Shown here piece after piece: positions 35,939 through 45,654 of a DNA stretch of 64,000 bases. The stretch lies in assembly GCF_014851915.1 (NCBI RefSeq), contig NZ_JACVAP010000001.1, forward strand, positions 1,178,001 through 1,242,000, written 5' to 3'. The number at the start of each line of letters is the position of its first letter. The stretch's first letter is position 1. The notes below the pieces were generated by a model. That model searched no databases, had not been told where the DNA came from, and was given only the letters and a program-made list of their open reading frames with translations. The stretch comes from Xanthomonas sp. XNM01. GTDB lineage: Bacteria; Pseudomonadota; Gammaproteobacteria; Xanthomonadales; Xanthomonadaceae. The position numbers and the translations under genes were made by a program.

Positions 35939-37117
35939 ATGGAATTCCTCAACGAGTGGTTCTGGTTCTTTCTGTTTCTGCCGCTGGCGGCGCTGACCGG
36001 CTGGGTGGTCGGTCGTCGTGGTGGCCAACGGCATGGCGACACCCAGGTCAGCCGCCTGTCGACCACCTATTTCCGCGGCCTGAACTATCTGCTCAACGAG
36101 CAGCCGGACAAGGCGATCGAGCTGTTCCTGCACATCGCCGAACTGGACAAGGAAACCTTCGAGACCCAGGTGGCGCTCGGTCATCTGTTCCGCCGCCGGG
36201 GCGAGGTCGACCGTGCGATCCGGCTGCATCAGGGGCTGGTCCAGCGCAACGACCTGAGCGACCAGCAGCGCGTCCAGGCATTGCTGGCGCTGGGCGAGGA
36301 CTACATGAAGTCCGGCCTGCTCGATCGGGCAGAGACCGTGTTCACCGATCTGGCCCGGATCGACCAGCGCGCTCCGCAGGCGCTGCGGCACCTGATCGGG
36401 ATCTACCAGGCCGAACGCGACTGGGAGCGTGCGATCGACAACGCGCTGCGCTACGAGGAAGTGACCGGCGAGGCGATGGGACGGGAGGTCGCGCAGTTCG
36501 AGTGCGAGCTGGCCGAGCGGCATCGGCTCAAGGGCGACCTGGACGCTGCCCGTGGCGCGATCGCGCGCGCCTACCAGGCCGATGCGAGCTGCGTCCGCGC
36601 GGGCATCCTGGAGGGGCGGATCGAATCGGAGGCCGGTCGTCCCGAGGCAGCGCTGCGTGCGTTCGAGCGTGCCGCACGGCACGACCCCGATTACCTGCCC
36701 GAGATCCTGCCCGGGCTGCTGGCCTGCTACGACAAGGTCGGCGACATGGCAGGCGCGCGGTCGTTCCTGACCGAGATGACCGAGTACTACCGCGGCATCG
36801 CGCCCGTGCTGGCGCTGACCCGGCTGATCGAGGGGCATGAGGGGCCGGCGCTCGCGCGTGATTATCTGGGCCGGCAGCTCAAGGATCGTCCGTCAGTGCG
36901 CGGCGAGGCGGCGCTGATCGACCTCACCCTGGCGGTCGGTGCCGACAGCACCGCGACCCTGCACGATCTCAAGCACATCACCGACCAGCTGCTGGTGCGC
37001 AATCCGAGCTATCGCTGCACGCGTTGCGGTTTCGGTGCGCGCACCCACCACTGGCAGTGCCCGAGCTGCAAGGAGTGGGGAAGCGTCAAGCCGCTGCTGA
37101 ACTACGCGGTGGTCTGA
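35939..37117 (+). CDS. lapB: Lipopolysaccharide assembly protein LapB
   Basis: A 392-residue protein with one N-terminal membrane helix (about 7-25), a row of TPR repeats in the cytoplasm, and a C-terminal rubredoxin-like zinc finger with CTRCGF and CPSCKEW. In E. coli LapB (YciM) brings LpxC to the FtsH protease and so sets the rate of lipopolysaccharide synthesis. It follows lapA and its stop overlaps the next start by one base (TGATG), coupling it to the polysaccharide genes. Confidence 0.95.
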   Translation: MEFLNEWFWFFLFLPLAALTGWVVGRRGGQRHGDTQVSRLSTTYFRGLNYLLNEQPDKAIELFLHIAELDKETFETQVALGHLFRRRGEVDRAIRLHQGLVQRNDLSDQQRVQALLALGEDYMKSGLLDRAETVFTDLARIDQRAPQALRHLIGIYQAERDWERAIDNALRYEEVTGEAMGREVAQFECELAERHRLKGDLDAARGAIARAYQADASCVRAGILEGRIESEAGRPEAALRAFERAARHDPDYLPEILPGLLACYDKVGDMAGARSFLTEMTEYYRGIAPVLALTRLIEGHEGPALARDYLGRQLKDRPSVRGEAALIDLTLAVGADSTATLHDLKHITDQLLVRNPSYRCTRCGFGARTHHWQCPSCKEWGSVKPLLNYAVV

Positions 37118-38109
37118 TGCAGAGCCTCGTCTGGTGCACTGCCGGCCTGCTGCTGTCGGCGGCGGGCACGTGGGCGGCGCTCGGTTATGCGCGATGGCGC
37201 AGGCTGGTCGATCTGCCCGATGAGCGTCGCAATCATTCGATCCCGACCCCGCGCGGCGGTGGCATCGGCATCGTCATCGCGTCGCTGGCCGGCGTGGCGG
37301 TGGCGGCCGGCCTCGGCTTCGTTGCCCCGTTCGCTGCGCTGGCCTTCGCTGCCGGTCTGCTGCTGGTTGCGGGCGTCGGCTGGATCGACGACCACCGTCC
37401 GCTGTCGGCATGGCTGCGCCTGCTTGCCCACGTCCTCGCCGGTGGGGTGCTCGCCCTGGTGCCTGCCGTCCAGGGGCAGTGGCTGCTGGCTGCCTGCGCG
37501 TTGATGCTGGTGCCGGCCCTGGTCAACATCTGGAACTTCATGGATGGCATCAACGGCATCGCCACCATTCAGACCGCATTGTGTCTGCTTCTGGTGAGTC
37601 TGCTGCTGTCGGCGCCCGCCACGCTGCCGGTCGTGCTGGCGCTGGGAGCCTGCCTCGGGTTTCTGCCGTTCAACTTTCCTCGCGCGCGCATCTTTCTCGG
37701 CGATGTCGGCAGTGGTGCGCTCGGCTTCGTCGTCGCCGCTGCAGTGGTGCTGGTCGCCGACCGGGGCGATCTGCGGTGCGTGCTGGTTGCCATGCCAGCG
37801 ATGCCGTTCCTTGTCGACGCTGGCTTCACGTTGGCAGGACGCATGATCCGCGGCGAACGATGGTGGCAGGCACACAGCCAGCATCTCTACCAGCGCCTGG
37901 TCAGGCGCGGGCATGGACACGCGGCGGTCGCGCTCGGCTATGCGGGGTTCAGCATCGTCGCTGTTATCCTTGCGTTATTCATCGCGACGCTTCAGGTCGG
38001 TTGGGCGCTTGCTCTTGCGGCGACCGTCGGATGGTTCTTGTTCGTGGCGGCCGCCTGGTTCTTTCTCAAGGATAGGACTGATGCAGAGGAAAGCTCTGGT
38101 CTGGAGTAG
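37117..38109 (+). CDS. WecA/MraY-type initiating glycosyltransferase
   Basis: A 330-residue polytopic membrane enzyme of glycosyltransferase family 4. It should transfer a sugar-1-phosphate from a UDP-sugar to undecaprenyl phosphate, starting O-antigen or another surface polysaccharide. Ten or eleven helices are visible. The motifs LVDLPDERRNHSIPTPRGGG, VGWIDDH (metal-binding Asp pair), NIWNFMDGINGIA and ARIFLGDVGSG are those of the WecA/WbpL group. It overlaps the next gene by 29 bp. Confidence 0.9.
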   Translation: MQSLVWCTAGLLLSAAGTWAALGYARWRRLVDLPDERRNHSIPTPRGGGIGIVIASLAGVAVAAGLGFVAPFAALAFAAGLLLVAGVGWIDDHRPLSAWLRLLAHVLAGGVLALVPAVQGQWLLAACALMLVPALVNIWNFMDGINGIATIQTALCLLLVSLLLSAPATLPVVLALGACLGFLPFNFPRARIFLGDVGSGALGFVVAAAVVLVADRGDLRCVLVAMPAMPFLVDAGFTLAGRMIRGERWWQAHSQHLYQRLVRRGHGHAAVALGYAGFSIVAVILALFIATLQVGWALALAATVGWFLFVAAAWFFLKDRTDAEESSGLE

Positions 38110-40024
38110 GTCCTGGAAGCACGTCGTGGCGTCGTTGCCGCGATACGCCGTGATCGGCCATGACCTGCTCATGGTCATGGTGTGCTGGCAGCTCCTCCAT
38201 GTGATCCGCTTCGCGAGCCGGCACGAGAACTACGCCTGGTTTGATTTCAGTGGCAACGAACTGGTCGTCCTTCTCGCCCAGGGTCTGGTGTTCTGGAAGG
38301 TCGGTCTCTACAGGGGGCTGTGGCGTTTCGCCAGCGTCCCGGATCTGTGGAACATCCTCAAGGCCAGTCTGTTCGGGCTGCTGGCGATCGTGCTGGGCCT
38401 GGCTGTCTACAACCGCATCGAGGCCGTGCCGCGTACGGTGCTGGTGCTCTATCCGCTTGCGCTGACCGTGTTGCTGGGCATGCCGCGGCTGCTCTATCGC
38501 GTCTGGAAGGACTACCAGCTTGGCCGCGGCGAGTCGTACGTGCGCCGCGTGCTGATTCTCGGTGCCGGCCGCGCTGGCGAAGCCCTCGTCCGCGACCTGC
38601 GTCGTTCCGGCGCCTATCAACCCGTCGGCTTTCTCGATGATGCACCTCAGCTGCGCGGTTCGCACATGCAGGGGGCACCGATCCTCGGACGGCTCGAGGA
38701 CGCGCCCGCCATCGCCAAGGAGACCGGCGCCGGCATGCTGGTGATCGCGATGCCCTCGCTCGAGGCGGCCGAGATGCAGCGTGTCGTCTCGATCTGCGAG
38801 CGCACCGGGCTGCCGTTCCGCACCGTGCCGAGGCTGACCGATGTGCTCGAGGGCCAGGCGCTGCCCGGCGAGCTGAAGGAAGTGGCGATCGAGGATCTGC
38901 TCGGCCGCAAGCCGGTGACGCCGGACTGGAAGCTGATCCGTGGCTGGCTCGGCGGTCGTACCGTGATGGTGACCGGCGCGGGCGGCTCGATCGGTTCCGA
39001 ACTGTGCCGGCAGTGCGCGCGGCACGGCGCGCGCAAGATCGCGCTGCTGGAGATGGACGAGCTTGCGCTGATCACCATTCATACCGAGCTCACCCGTGCA
39101 TTCCCGGATCTTGAGATCGAGGCCGTGCTTGGCGACTGCGGCGATCCCGCGGTGACCGCGCATGCGCTGCGGCTCGCGCAGCCCGATGCGGTGTTCCATG
39201 CGGCGGCCTACAAGCAGGTCCCGTTGCTGGAGCGCCAGCTGCGCGAGGCGGTGCGCAACAACGTGCTCGCGACTGAAACCGTCGCCGGCCTGTGTCGCGA
39301 CGCCGGAGTGGGCACGTTCGTGCTGATTTCCACGGACAAGGCGGTCGACCCGGCCAACGTGCTGGGTGCGACCAAGCGCTTCGCCGAGATGATCGCCCAG
39401 TCCTTCGACGCCAAGGATGCTGGCACCCGTTTCATCACGGTCCGCTTCGGCAACGTGCTCGATTCCGCCGGCAGCGTGGTGCCGCTGTTCCGCGAACAGA
39501 TCCGCCAGGGCGGGCCGGTGACGGTGACCGACCCGGAGGTCACGCGCTACTTCATGACGATTCCGGAAGCCTGCCAGTTGATCGTGCAGGCCGCCGCATC
39601 AGGTTCGCATGCGGCGATCTACACCTTGGACATGGGCGAGCCGGTGCCGATCAGGCTGTTGGCAGAGCAGATGATCCGTCTCGCCGGCAAGCAGCCGGGC
39701 AGGGACATCGCCATCGTCTATACCGGACTGCGCCCGGGCGAGAAGCTGCACGAGACGCTGTTCTACTCGGATGAGCATTACCGGCCGACCTCGCACTCGA
39801 AGATCCTCGAGGCAGGTGCCCGCCAGGTGTCGTACGAGCAGGTACGGCAGGGTGTACTGCGCATGCGCGACGCCAACTCGCGGTATGACGAAGTCGCCCT
39901 GAGGCAGGTGCTTCAGGATGTGATTCCCGAGTTCGTCCAGGGCGAGCGCGTACCGGCTCCGGAGCCGGCGGCGCATGCTACGGTTGTTCCATTCCCACCC
40001 CGTGAAGCAAGAAGGACACGATGA
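38081..40024 (+). CDS. WbpM/CapD-type UDP-sugar 4,6-dehydratase
   Basis: A 647-residue membrane enzyme. Four N-terminal helices (to about residue 135) are followed by a Rossmann-like domain (ILGAGRAGEALVRD) and the catalytic SDR domain with GAGGSIGSE near residue 300. It should make 4-keto-6-deoxy sugar nucleotides from UDP-HexNAc for O-antigen. The catalytic region reads STDKAVDPANVLGATK, in which the usual Tyr of YxxxK is replaced by Leu; WbpM has Met there. It overlaps galU by ATGA. Confidence 0.92.
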   Translation: MQRKALVWSRSWKHVVASLPRYAVIGHDLLMVMVCWQLLHVIRFASRHENYAWFDFSGNELVVLLAQGLVFWKVGLYRGLWRFASVPDLWNILKASLFGLLAIVLGLAVYNRIEAVPRTVLVLYPLALTVLLGMPRLLYRVWKDYQLGRGESYVRRVLILGAGRAGEALVRDLRRSGAYQPVGFLDDAPQLRGSHMQGAPILGRLEDAPAIAKETGAGMLVIAMPSLEAAEMQRVVSICERTGLPFRTVPRLTDVLEGQALPGELKEVAIEDLLGRKPVTPDWKLIRGWLGGRTVMVTGAGGSIGSELCRQCARHGARKIALLEMDELALITIHTELTRAFPDLEIEAVLGDCGDPAVTAHALRLAQPDAVFHAAAYKQVPLLERQLREAVRNNVLATETVAGLCRDAGVGTFVLISTDKAVDPANVLGATKRFAEMIAQSFDAKDAGTRFITVRFGNVLDSAGSVVPLFREQIRQGGPVTVTDPEVTRYFMTIPEACQLIVQAAASGSHAAIYTLDMGEPVPIRLLAEQMIRLAGKQPGRDIAIVYTGLRPGEKLHETLFYSDEHYRPTSHSKILEAGARQVSYEQVRQGVLRMRDANSRYDEVALRQVLQDVIPEFVQGERVPAPEPAAHATVVPFPPREARRTR

Positions 40025-40899
40025 CGGCAAGGATTCGCAAGGCGGTCTTCCCTGTGGCTGGTCTCGGGACCCGCTTTCTCCCGGCAACGAAGACGGTACC
40101 CAAGGAAATGTTGCCGATCATCGATCGGCCGCTGATCCAGTACGCGGTCGACGAGGCCATCGAGGCCGGCTGCGACACGCTGATCTTCGTCACCAACCGC
40201 TACAAGCATGCGGTGGCCGACTATTTCGACAAGGCCTACGAGCTGGAACAGAAGCTCGAGCGTGCCGGCAAGGTCGAGCAGCTGGAGATGATCCGCCACG
40301 TGCTGCCGGAAGGCGTGCGCGCGGTGTTCGTCACCCAGGCCGAGGCCCTGGGCCTGGGACATGCGGTGCTGTGCGCGAAAGCTATCGTCGGCGACGAGCC
40401 ATTCGCGGTCCTGCTGCCCGATGACCTGATGTGGAACCGTGGCGACGGCGCCCTCAAGCAGATGGCCGATCTGGCCGAGACCACCGGCGGCAGCGTGATC
40501 GCGGTCGAGGATGTTCCTCACGAAAAGACCGCCAGCTACGGCATCGTCGCCACCGAAACGTTCGACGGCCGCAAGGGCCGCATCTCGCAGATCGTCGAGA
40601 AGCCCAAGCCGGAAGACGCGCCCAGCGACCTGGCCGTAGTCGGCCGCTACGTGCTCAGCCCGAAGATCTTTGCGCTGCTGGAAGCGACCGGTACCGGCGC
40701 TGGTGGCGAGATCCAGCTGACCGACGCGATCGCGCAACTGCTGAAGAGCGATGCCGTCGATGCCTACCGCTTCGAAGGCACGCGTTTCGACTGTGGCACC
40801 CATCTGGGCCTGGTCGAGGCGACGATCCGCTTCGCGCTGGACAACCCGAAGCTGGCCAAGCCGGCGCGCGAGAAGCTGGCAGCCATGCTGGCAGAGTAA
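40021..40899 (+). CDS. galU: UTP-glucose-1-phosphate uridylyltransferase
   Basis: A 292-residue nucleotidyltransferase that makes UDP-glucose for lipopolysaccharide, exopolysaccharide and trehalose. The N-terminal motif KAVFPVAGLGTRFLPATKTVPKEMLPI is standard; VEKPKPEDAPS and the C-terminal FDCGTHLGLVEATIRFAL follow. It is the last gene of the envelope polysaccharide group and is followed by a strong bidirectional terminator. Confidence 0.97.
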   Translation: MTARIRKAVFPVAGLGTRFLPATKTVPKEMLPIIDRPLIQYAVDEAIEAGCDTLIFVTNRYKHAVADYFDKAYELEQKLERAGKVEQLEMIRHVLPEGVRAVFVTQAEALGLGHAVLCAKAIVGDEPFAVLLPDDLMWNRGDGALKQMADLAETTGGSVIAVEDVPHEKTASYGIVATETFDGRKGRISQIVEKPKPEDAPSDLAVVGRYVLSPKIFALLEATGTGAGGEIQLTDAIAQLLKSDAVDAYRFEGTRFDCGTHLGLVEATIRFALDNPKLAKPAREKLAAMLAE

Positions 40900-41021
40900 G
40901 GGTTTCATTAAACGCTCCGCGCAGCGCCTTGATTGATGTGTGGGGAGGTGTCATCCGCCGCCTTTCGCCAGTTTCCTGGTGGCGCGGACGGGAAGGGCGG
41001 AATCAAGGCACGAGCAGAAGC

Positions 41022-41049
41022 AAAAAGGCAGCCATTGGCTGCCTTTTTT
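41022..41049. terminator. Bidirectional terminator between galU and the thiolase gene
   Basis: Arms AAAAAGGCAGCC and GGCTGCCTTTTTT form a 12-bp hairpin with a 3-nt loop. It has T runs on both strands, and the flanking genes converge, so it can serve both. Confidence 0.92.
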
Positions 41050-41058
41050 GTGAATTGA

Positions 41059-41093
41059 AGTCAGAGTCCTTTGCGTAGCAAAAGGCTCTGACT
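41059..41093. repeat. 35-bp near-perfect inverted repeat
   Basis: Outer arms AGTCAGAG and CTCTGACT and inner arms TTTGC and GCAAA form a long hairpin around GTA, with a one-base bulge on each side. It lies just past the bidirectional terminator, 17 bp from the thiolase stop. Its form suggests a dispersed intergenic repeat; only one copy is in this window. Confidence 0.6.
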
Positions 41094-41109
41094 CCCGGTG
41101 TTTTAACCC

Positions 41110-42318
<1,209 letters not shown>

Positions 42319-42392
42319 GGTGTGAACTCCGGAGATTCTGGATTCGGGAAGAAGATCGGTGGGCGCCGTGCGTGCGGCGCCGGTCCCGAACC

Positions 42393-44765
42393 TCAGTTCC
42401 GCAGCGGCTTGCCGGTCTTGAGCATGTGCGCGATGCGCGCCTGGGTCTTTTCCTGCTGCGCCAGCTCGACGAAGTGCCTGCGCTCCAGGGTCAGCAGCCA
42501 TTCCTCGTCCACCACGCTGCCGCGGTCGACCTGCCCGCCGCACAGCACGGTGGCGATGCGCTCGGCGATCTCGTAGTCGTACGGACTGATGAAGCGGCCT
42601 TCCAGCATGTTGACCAGCATCATCTTGAAGGTGGCGATGCCCACGTCACCGGCCACCTGGATGCGGCGTGCCGGCAGCGGCGGGCGGTAGCCGGCCTCAG
42701 CCAGCGCACGCGCTTCGGCCTTGGCGATGTGCAGCGCCTCGTAGCTGTTGAACGCCACCTTGTCGGTGCTGCGCAGCAGGCCCAGTTCCTGGGCGTTGAC
42801 CGCCGAGTTGGACACCTTGGCCATCGCCACGGTCTCGAAGGTCTTCTTCAGCTCGGCGAACACGTCGCCGCCCGGGCCGGCCGCCTGCGAAGCGCGCACC
42901 GCCAGTTCCTTCAGGCCGCCACCGGCCGGCAGCAGGCCGACGCCGGCCTCGACCAGGCCGATGTAGCTTTCCAGCGAGGCCACGACCTTCGCGCTGTGCA
43001 TCTGGAACTCGCAGCCGCCACCCAGGGCGAGACCGCGCACGGCCGAGATCACCGGTACAAGCGAGTACTTGATGCGCTGGCTGGTGCGCTGGAAGTTGGC
43101 GACCATGTCTTCGAACTGGTCGACCTTGCCGGCCTGCAGCAGGCCGAGCGCACCGGCCAGGTCGGCGCCGGCGGAGAAGGGTTCCTTCTGCTGCCAGATC
43201 ACCAGGCCCTGGAAGTCCTTCTCGGCGCGGCTGATCGCTTCCTGCAGACCGTTGAGGACATGGTCGGACACGGTGTTCATCTTGGTCTTGAAGCCGACCA
43301 CGGCGATGCCGTCGCCGTCGTGCCACATGCGCACGCCGTCGTTCTCGAACACGGTCTCGCCCTGGGCGAAGGTTTCGCCCAGCAGCGGGTCGGGGAAGCG
43401 CTGGCGCTGGTACACCGGCAGCGACGAGCGCGGCAGCTTGGCATTGCGCGACGGGCTGTAGCTGCCCTCGGCGGCGTGCACGCCGTCGCGGCCGTCGAAC
43501 ACCCAGTCCGGCAGCGGCGCGCTGCTCATCGACTTGCCGGCGACGATGTCGTCGGCGATCCACTGCGCCACCTGCTTCCAGCCGGCGGCCTGCCAGGTCT
43601 CGAACGGGCCCAGCGACCATCCGTAGCCCCAGCGGATGGCCAGGTCGACGTCGCGCGCGGTCTCGGCGATGTCGGCCAGGTGGTAGGCGCTGTAGTGGAA
43701 CAGGTCGCGGAAGGTCGCCCACAGGAACTGCGCCTGCGGGTGCTGGCTTTCGCGCAGCTTGGCGAACTTCTCGGCCGGGTTCCTGATCTTCAGGATCTCG
43801 ACCACCTCGGGTGCGGCGCTGCGGTCGGCCGGGCGGTAGTCCTGCTTGTCCACGTCAAGGACGACGATGTCCTTGCCGACCTTGCGGAAGATGCCGGCGC
43901 CGGTCTTCTGGCCGAGCGCGCCCTTGGCGATCAGCGCCTCCAGCCATTTCGGGGACTTGAAGAATGCATGCCACGGGTCGTCGGGCAGGGTGTCGCCCAT
44001 GGTCTTGATGACGTGGGCCATCGTGTCCAGGCCGACCACATCGGAGGTGCGGTAGGTCGCCGACTTCGGGCGGCCGACCAGCGGCCCGGTCAGGCCGTCG
44101 ACCTCGTCGAAGCCCAGTCCGAACTGCTGGGTGTGGTGGATCGTCGACAGGATCGAGAACACGCCGATGCGGTTGCCGATGAAGTTCGGGGTGTCCTTGG
44201 CGTAGACCACGCCCTTGCCCAGCGCCGTGGTCAGGAAGGTTTCAAGACCTTCGAGCACCGCGGTGTCGGTGGTGCTGGCCGGGATCAGTTCGGCCAGGTG
44301 CATGTAGCGCGGCGGGTTGAAGAAGTGCACGCCGCAGAAACGGTGGCGCAGCTGTTCGGGCAGCACGTCGGCCAGCTTGTTGATGCCCAGGCCCGAGGTG
44401 TTGGAGGCCAGCACCGCATGGTCGGCCACGAACGGGGCGATCTTCCTGTACAGGTCCTGCTTCCAGTCCATGCGCTCGGCGATGGCTTCGATGATCAGGT
44501 CGCAGTCCTTCAGCTGGTCCAGACCCGTCTCATAGTTGGCCGGCGTGATCGCCTCGGCGTAGGACTTGCTGGCCAGCGGGGCCGGGCTCAGCTTGCCCAG
44601 GTTGGCGATCGCCTTCAGCACGATGCCGTCGGCCGGACCTTCCTTGGCGGGCAGGTCGAACAGCACGGTGTCGACGCCAGCGTTGGTGAGGTGGGCGGCG
44701 ATCTGGGCCCCCATGACGCCGGCACCCAGCACGGCGGCGCGGCGGACGAGCAGTTTGTTGGACAT
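42393..44765 (-). CDS. 3-hydroxyacyl-CoA dehydrogenase/enoyl-CoA hydratase fusion
   Basis: A 790-residue multifunctional beta-oxidation enzyme. The hydroxyacyl-CoA dehydrogenase comes first (NAD-binding VLGAGVMGAQIA at about 10-21, SNTSGL, HFFNPP), and the crotonase domain is C-terminal (FSAGADLAGAL and ALGGGCEFQMH at about 550-610). Classical FadB and FadJ have the opposite order. The swapped order is like B. subtilis FadN. The ATG at 44765 was chosen because MSNKLLVRRAAVLGAG begins the domain. It lies 28 bp after the TetR gene. Confidence 0.93.
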   Translation of the reverse strand: MSNKLLVRRAAVLGAGVMGAQIAAHLTNAGVDTVLFDLPAKEGPADGIVLKAIANLGKLSPAPLASKSYAEAITPANYETGLDQLKDCDLIIEAIAERMDWKQDLYRKIAPFVADHAVLASNTSGLGINKLADVLPEQLRHRFCGVHFFNPPRYMHLAELIPASTTDTAVLEGLETFLTTALGKGVVYAKDTPNFIGNRIGVFSILSTIHHTQQFGLGFDEVDGLTGPLVGRPKSATYRTSDVVGLDTMAHVIKTMGDTLPDDPWHAFFKSPKWLEALIAKGALGQKTGAGIFRKVGKDIVVLDVDKQDYRPADRSAAPEVVEILKIRNPAEKFAKLRESQHPQAQFLWATFRDLFHYSAYHLADIAETARDVDLAIRWGYGWSLGPFETWQAAGWKQVAQWIADDIVAGKSMSSAPLPDWVFDGRDGVHAAEGSYSPSRNAKLPRSSLPVYQRQRFPDPLLGETFAQGETVFENDGVRMWHDGDGIAVVGFKTKMNTVSDHVLNGLQEAISRAEKDFQGLVIWQQKEPFSAGADLAGALGLLQAGKVDQFEDMVANFQRTSQRIKYSLVPVISAVRGLALGGGCEFQMHSAKVVASLESYIGLVEAGVGLLPAGGGLKELAVRASQAAGPGGDVFAELKKTFETVAMAKVSNSAVNAQELGLLRSTDKVAFNSYEALHIAKAEARALAEAGYRPPLPARRIQVAGDVGIATFKMMLVNMLEGRFISPYDYEIAERIATVLCGGQVDRGSVVDEEWLLTLERRHFVELAQQEKTQARIAHMLKTGKPLRN

Positions 44766-44793
44766 GGTTCTCAACCCCTTGTGCGGGAAAGGA

Positions 44794-45426
44794 TCATTGG
44801 GCCGCATCGGCCGTGAGGCCGGCGGCAGCGAAGCGGATCAGTTCACGGGCGGCGCGGCCGCGGTGGGTGGCCTCGCTGGTGCCGGTCGGGCGCTTGATCA
44901 GGCCGAAGTCGGACATCGCGTAGGTCAGGGCGCCTGCCAGGAAGTCCAGGCGCCAGTACAGCGTTTCCTTGTCCAGGCCCGGCAGGCAGCCGGCCAGCGC
45001 CTTGCCGAACTCGCGCAGCACGTGGCCGTAATGGTCGGACAGGAACTTGCGCAGGCTCTCGTTGTGTTCGGCGTAGGCGCGGGCGATGACGCGGACGAAG
45101 GCCGCGCCGCCATTGCGGTCCTGGGCCAGCGCCAGCGCCGGCTCGATGAACGCGGCCAGCACCGGCTCCAGTTCGCCCGGGTGCTCGCGCAGCGCCGTCT
45201 GCAGCTGGCCGAGGCGGGCAGCGGTCATCTCGTCCATGCGCCGGCGGAAGACCTCGTTGACCAGGTTTTCCTTGGAGCCGAAGTGGTAATTGACCGCGGC
45301 GATGTTGACCGCCGCCAGGCTGGTGACCTGTCGCAGGGAGGTCCCGGCGAAGCCGTGCTGGGCGAACAGTTCCTCGGCGGCACCGAGGATGCGGTCCTTG
45401 GTGGAGAAGTGCGCGGGCCGGCCCAT
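44794..45426 (-). CDS. psrA: TetR-family regulator, PsrA-like
   Basis: A 210-residue TetR-family repressor. The N-terminal helix-turn-helix (RILGAAEELFAQHGFAGTSLRQVTSLAAVNIAAVNYHFGSKENL) is close to that of Pseudomonas PsrA, a regulator released from DNA by long-chain fatty acids. It heads an operon with the beta-oxidation fusion protein and thiolase, and a PsrA-box-like operator lies 12 bp upstream of its start. The probable role is repression of this operon and itself until fatty acids are present. Naming rests on the DNA-binding domain, the box and the context. Confidence 0.78.
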   Translation of the reverse strand: MGRPAHFSTKDRILGAAEELFAQHGFAGTSLRQVTSLAAVNIAAVNYHFGSKENLVNEVFRRRMDEMTAARLGQLQTALREHPGELEPVLAAFIEPALALAQDRNGGAAFVRVIARAYAEHNESLRKFLSDHYGHVLREFGKALAGCLPGLDKETLYWRLDFLAGALTYAMSDFGLIKRPTGTSEATHRGRAARELIRFAAAGLTADAAQ

Positions 45427-45437
45427 GGTGGTCCATT

Positions 45438-45459
45438 GAATCAAACGATTGTTTCATTC
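45438..45459 (-). promoter_or_regulatory. PsrA-box-like operator
   Basis: GAATCAAAC (45438-45446) and GTTTCATTC (45451-45459) form a dyad with 8 of 9 complementary bases around GATT. The core CAAAC-N4-GTTTC fits the published Pseudomonas PsrA box (G/C)AAAC(N2-4)GTTT(G/C). It lies just upstream of the TetR start codon, where it would block transcription of the operon. Confidence 0.65.
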
Positions 45460-45572
45460 TAGGGGCGGCCCGGGTGCCCGGTCATTTTGCGGCGCAGCAT
45501 CCCGGTTCAGGGCCCGGCCTGCACAGGCCGGAGGGGCAATGCTAGAATCCCGCTACGCAAACACGTCCAAGT

Positions 45573-45593
45573 CCGCGTTCTCACGCGGTTTTT
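45573..45593 (+). terminator. Terminator-like hairpin in the ndk leader
   Basis: Arms CCGCGT and ACGCGG around TCTC form a 6-bp stem followed by five T residues, 62 bp upstream of the ndk start. A -10-like TAGAAT is at 45543-45548, so the hairpin would be near the 5' end of the mRNA and could attenuate it. Confidence 0.6.
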
Positions 45594-45654
45594 GTCGTCA
45601 CCATTTCCGCGGGCCGCGCGTGGCCTGCCCAGTCACAGCAGAAGAGAGAAGTCC

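Noticed and set aside
41022-41093. Attachment site or integron-like element near the two hairpins
   Set aside because: No integrase, tRNA gene, direct repeats or composition change; a terminator and a repeat explain the sequence.
42372-44816. An 814-codon plus-strand frame
   Set aside because: It mirrors the beta-oxidation fusion protein on the other strand; no motifs and low-complexity composition.
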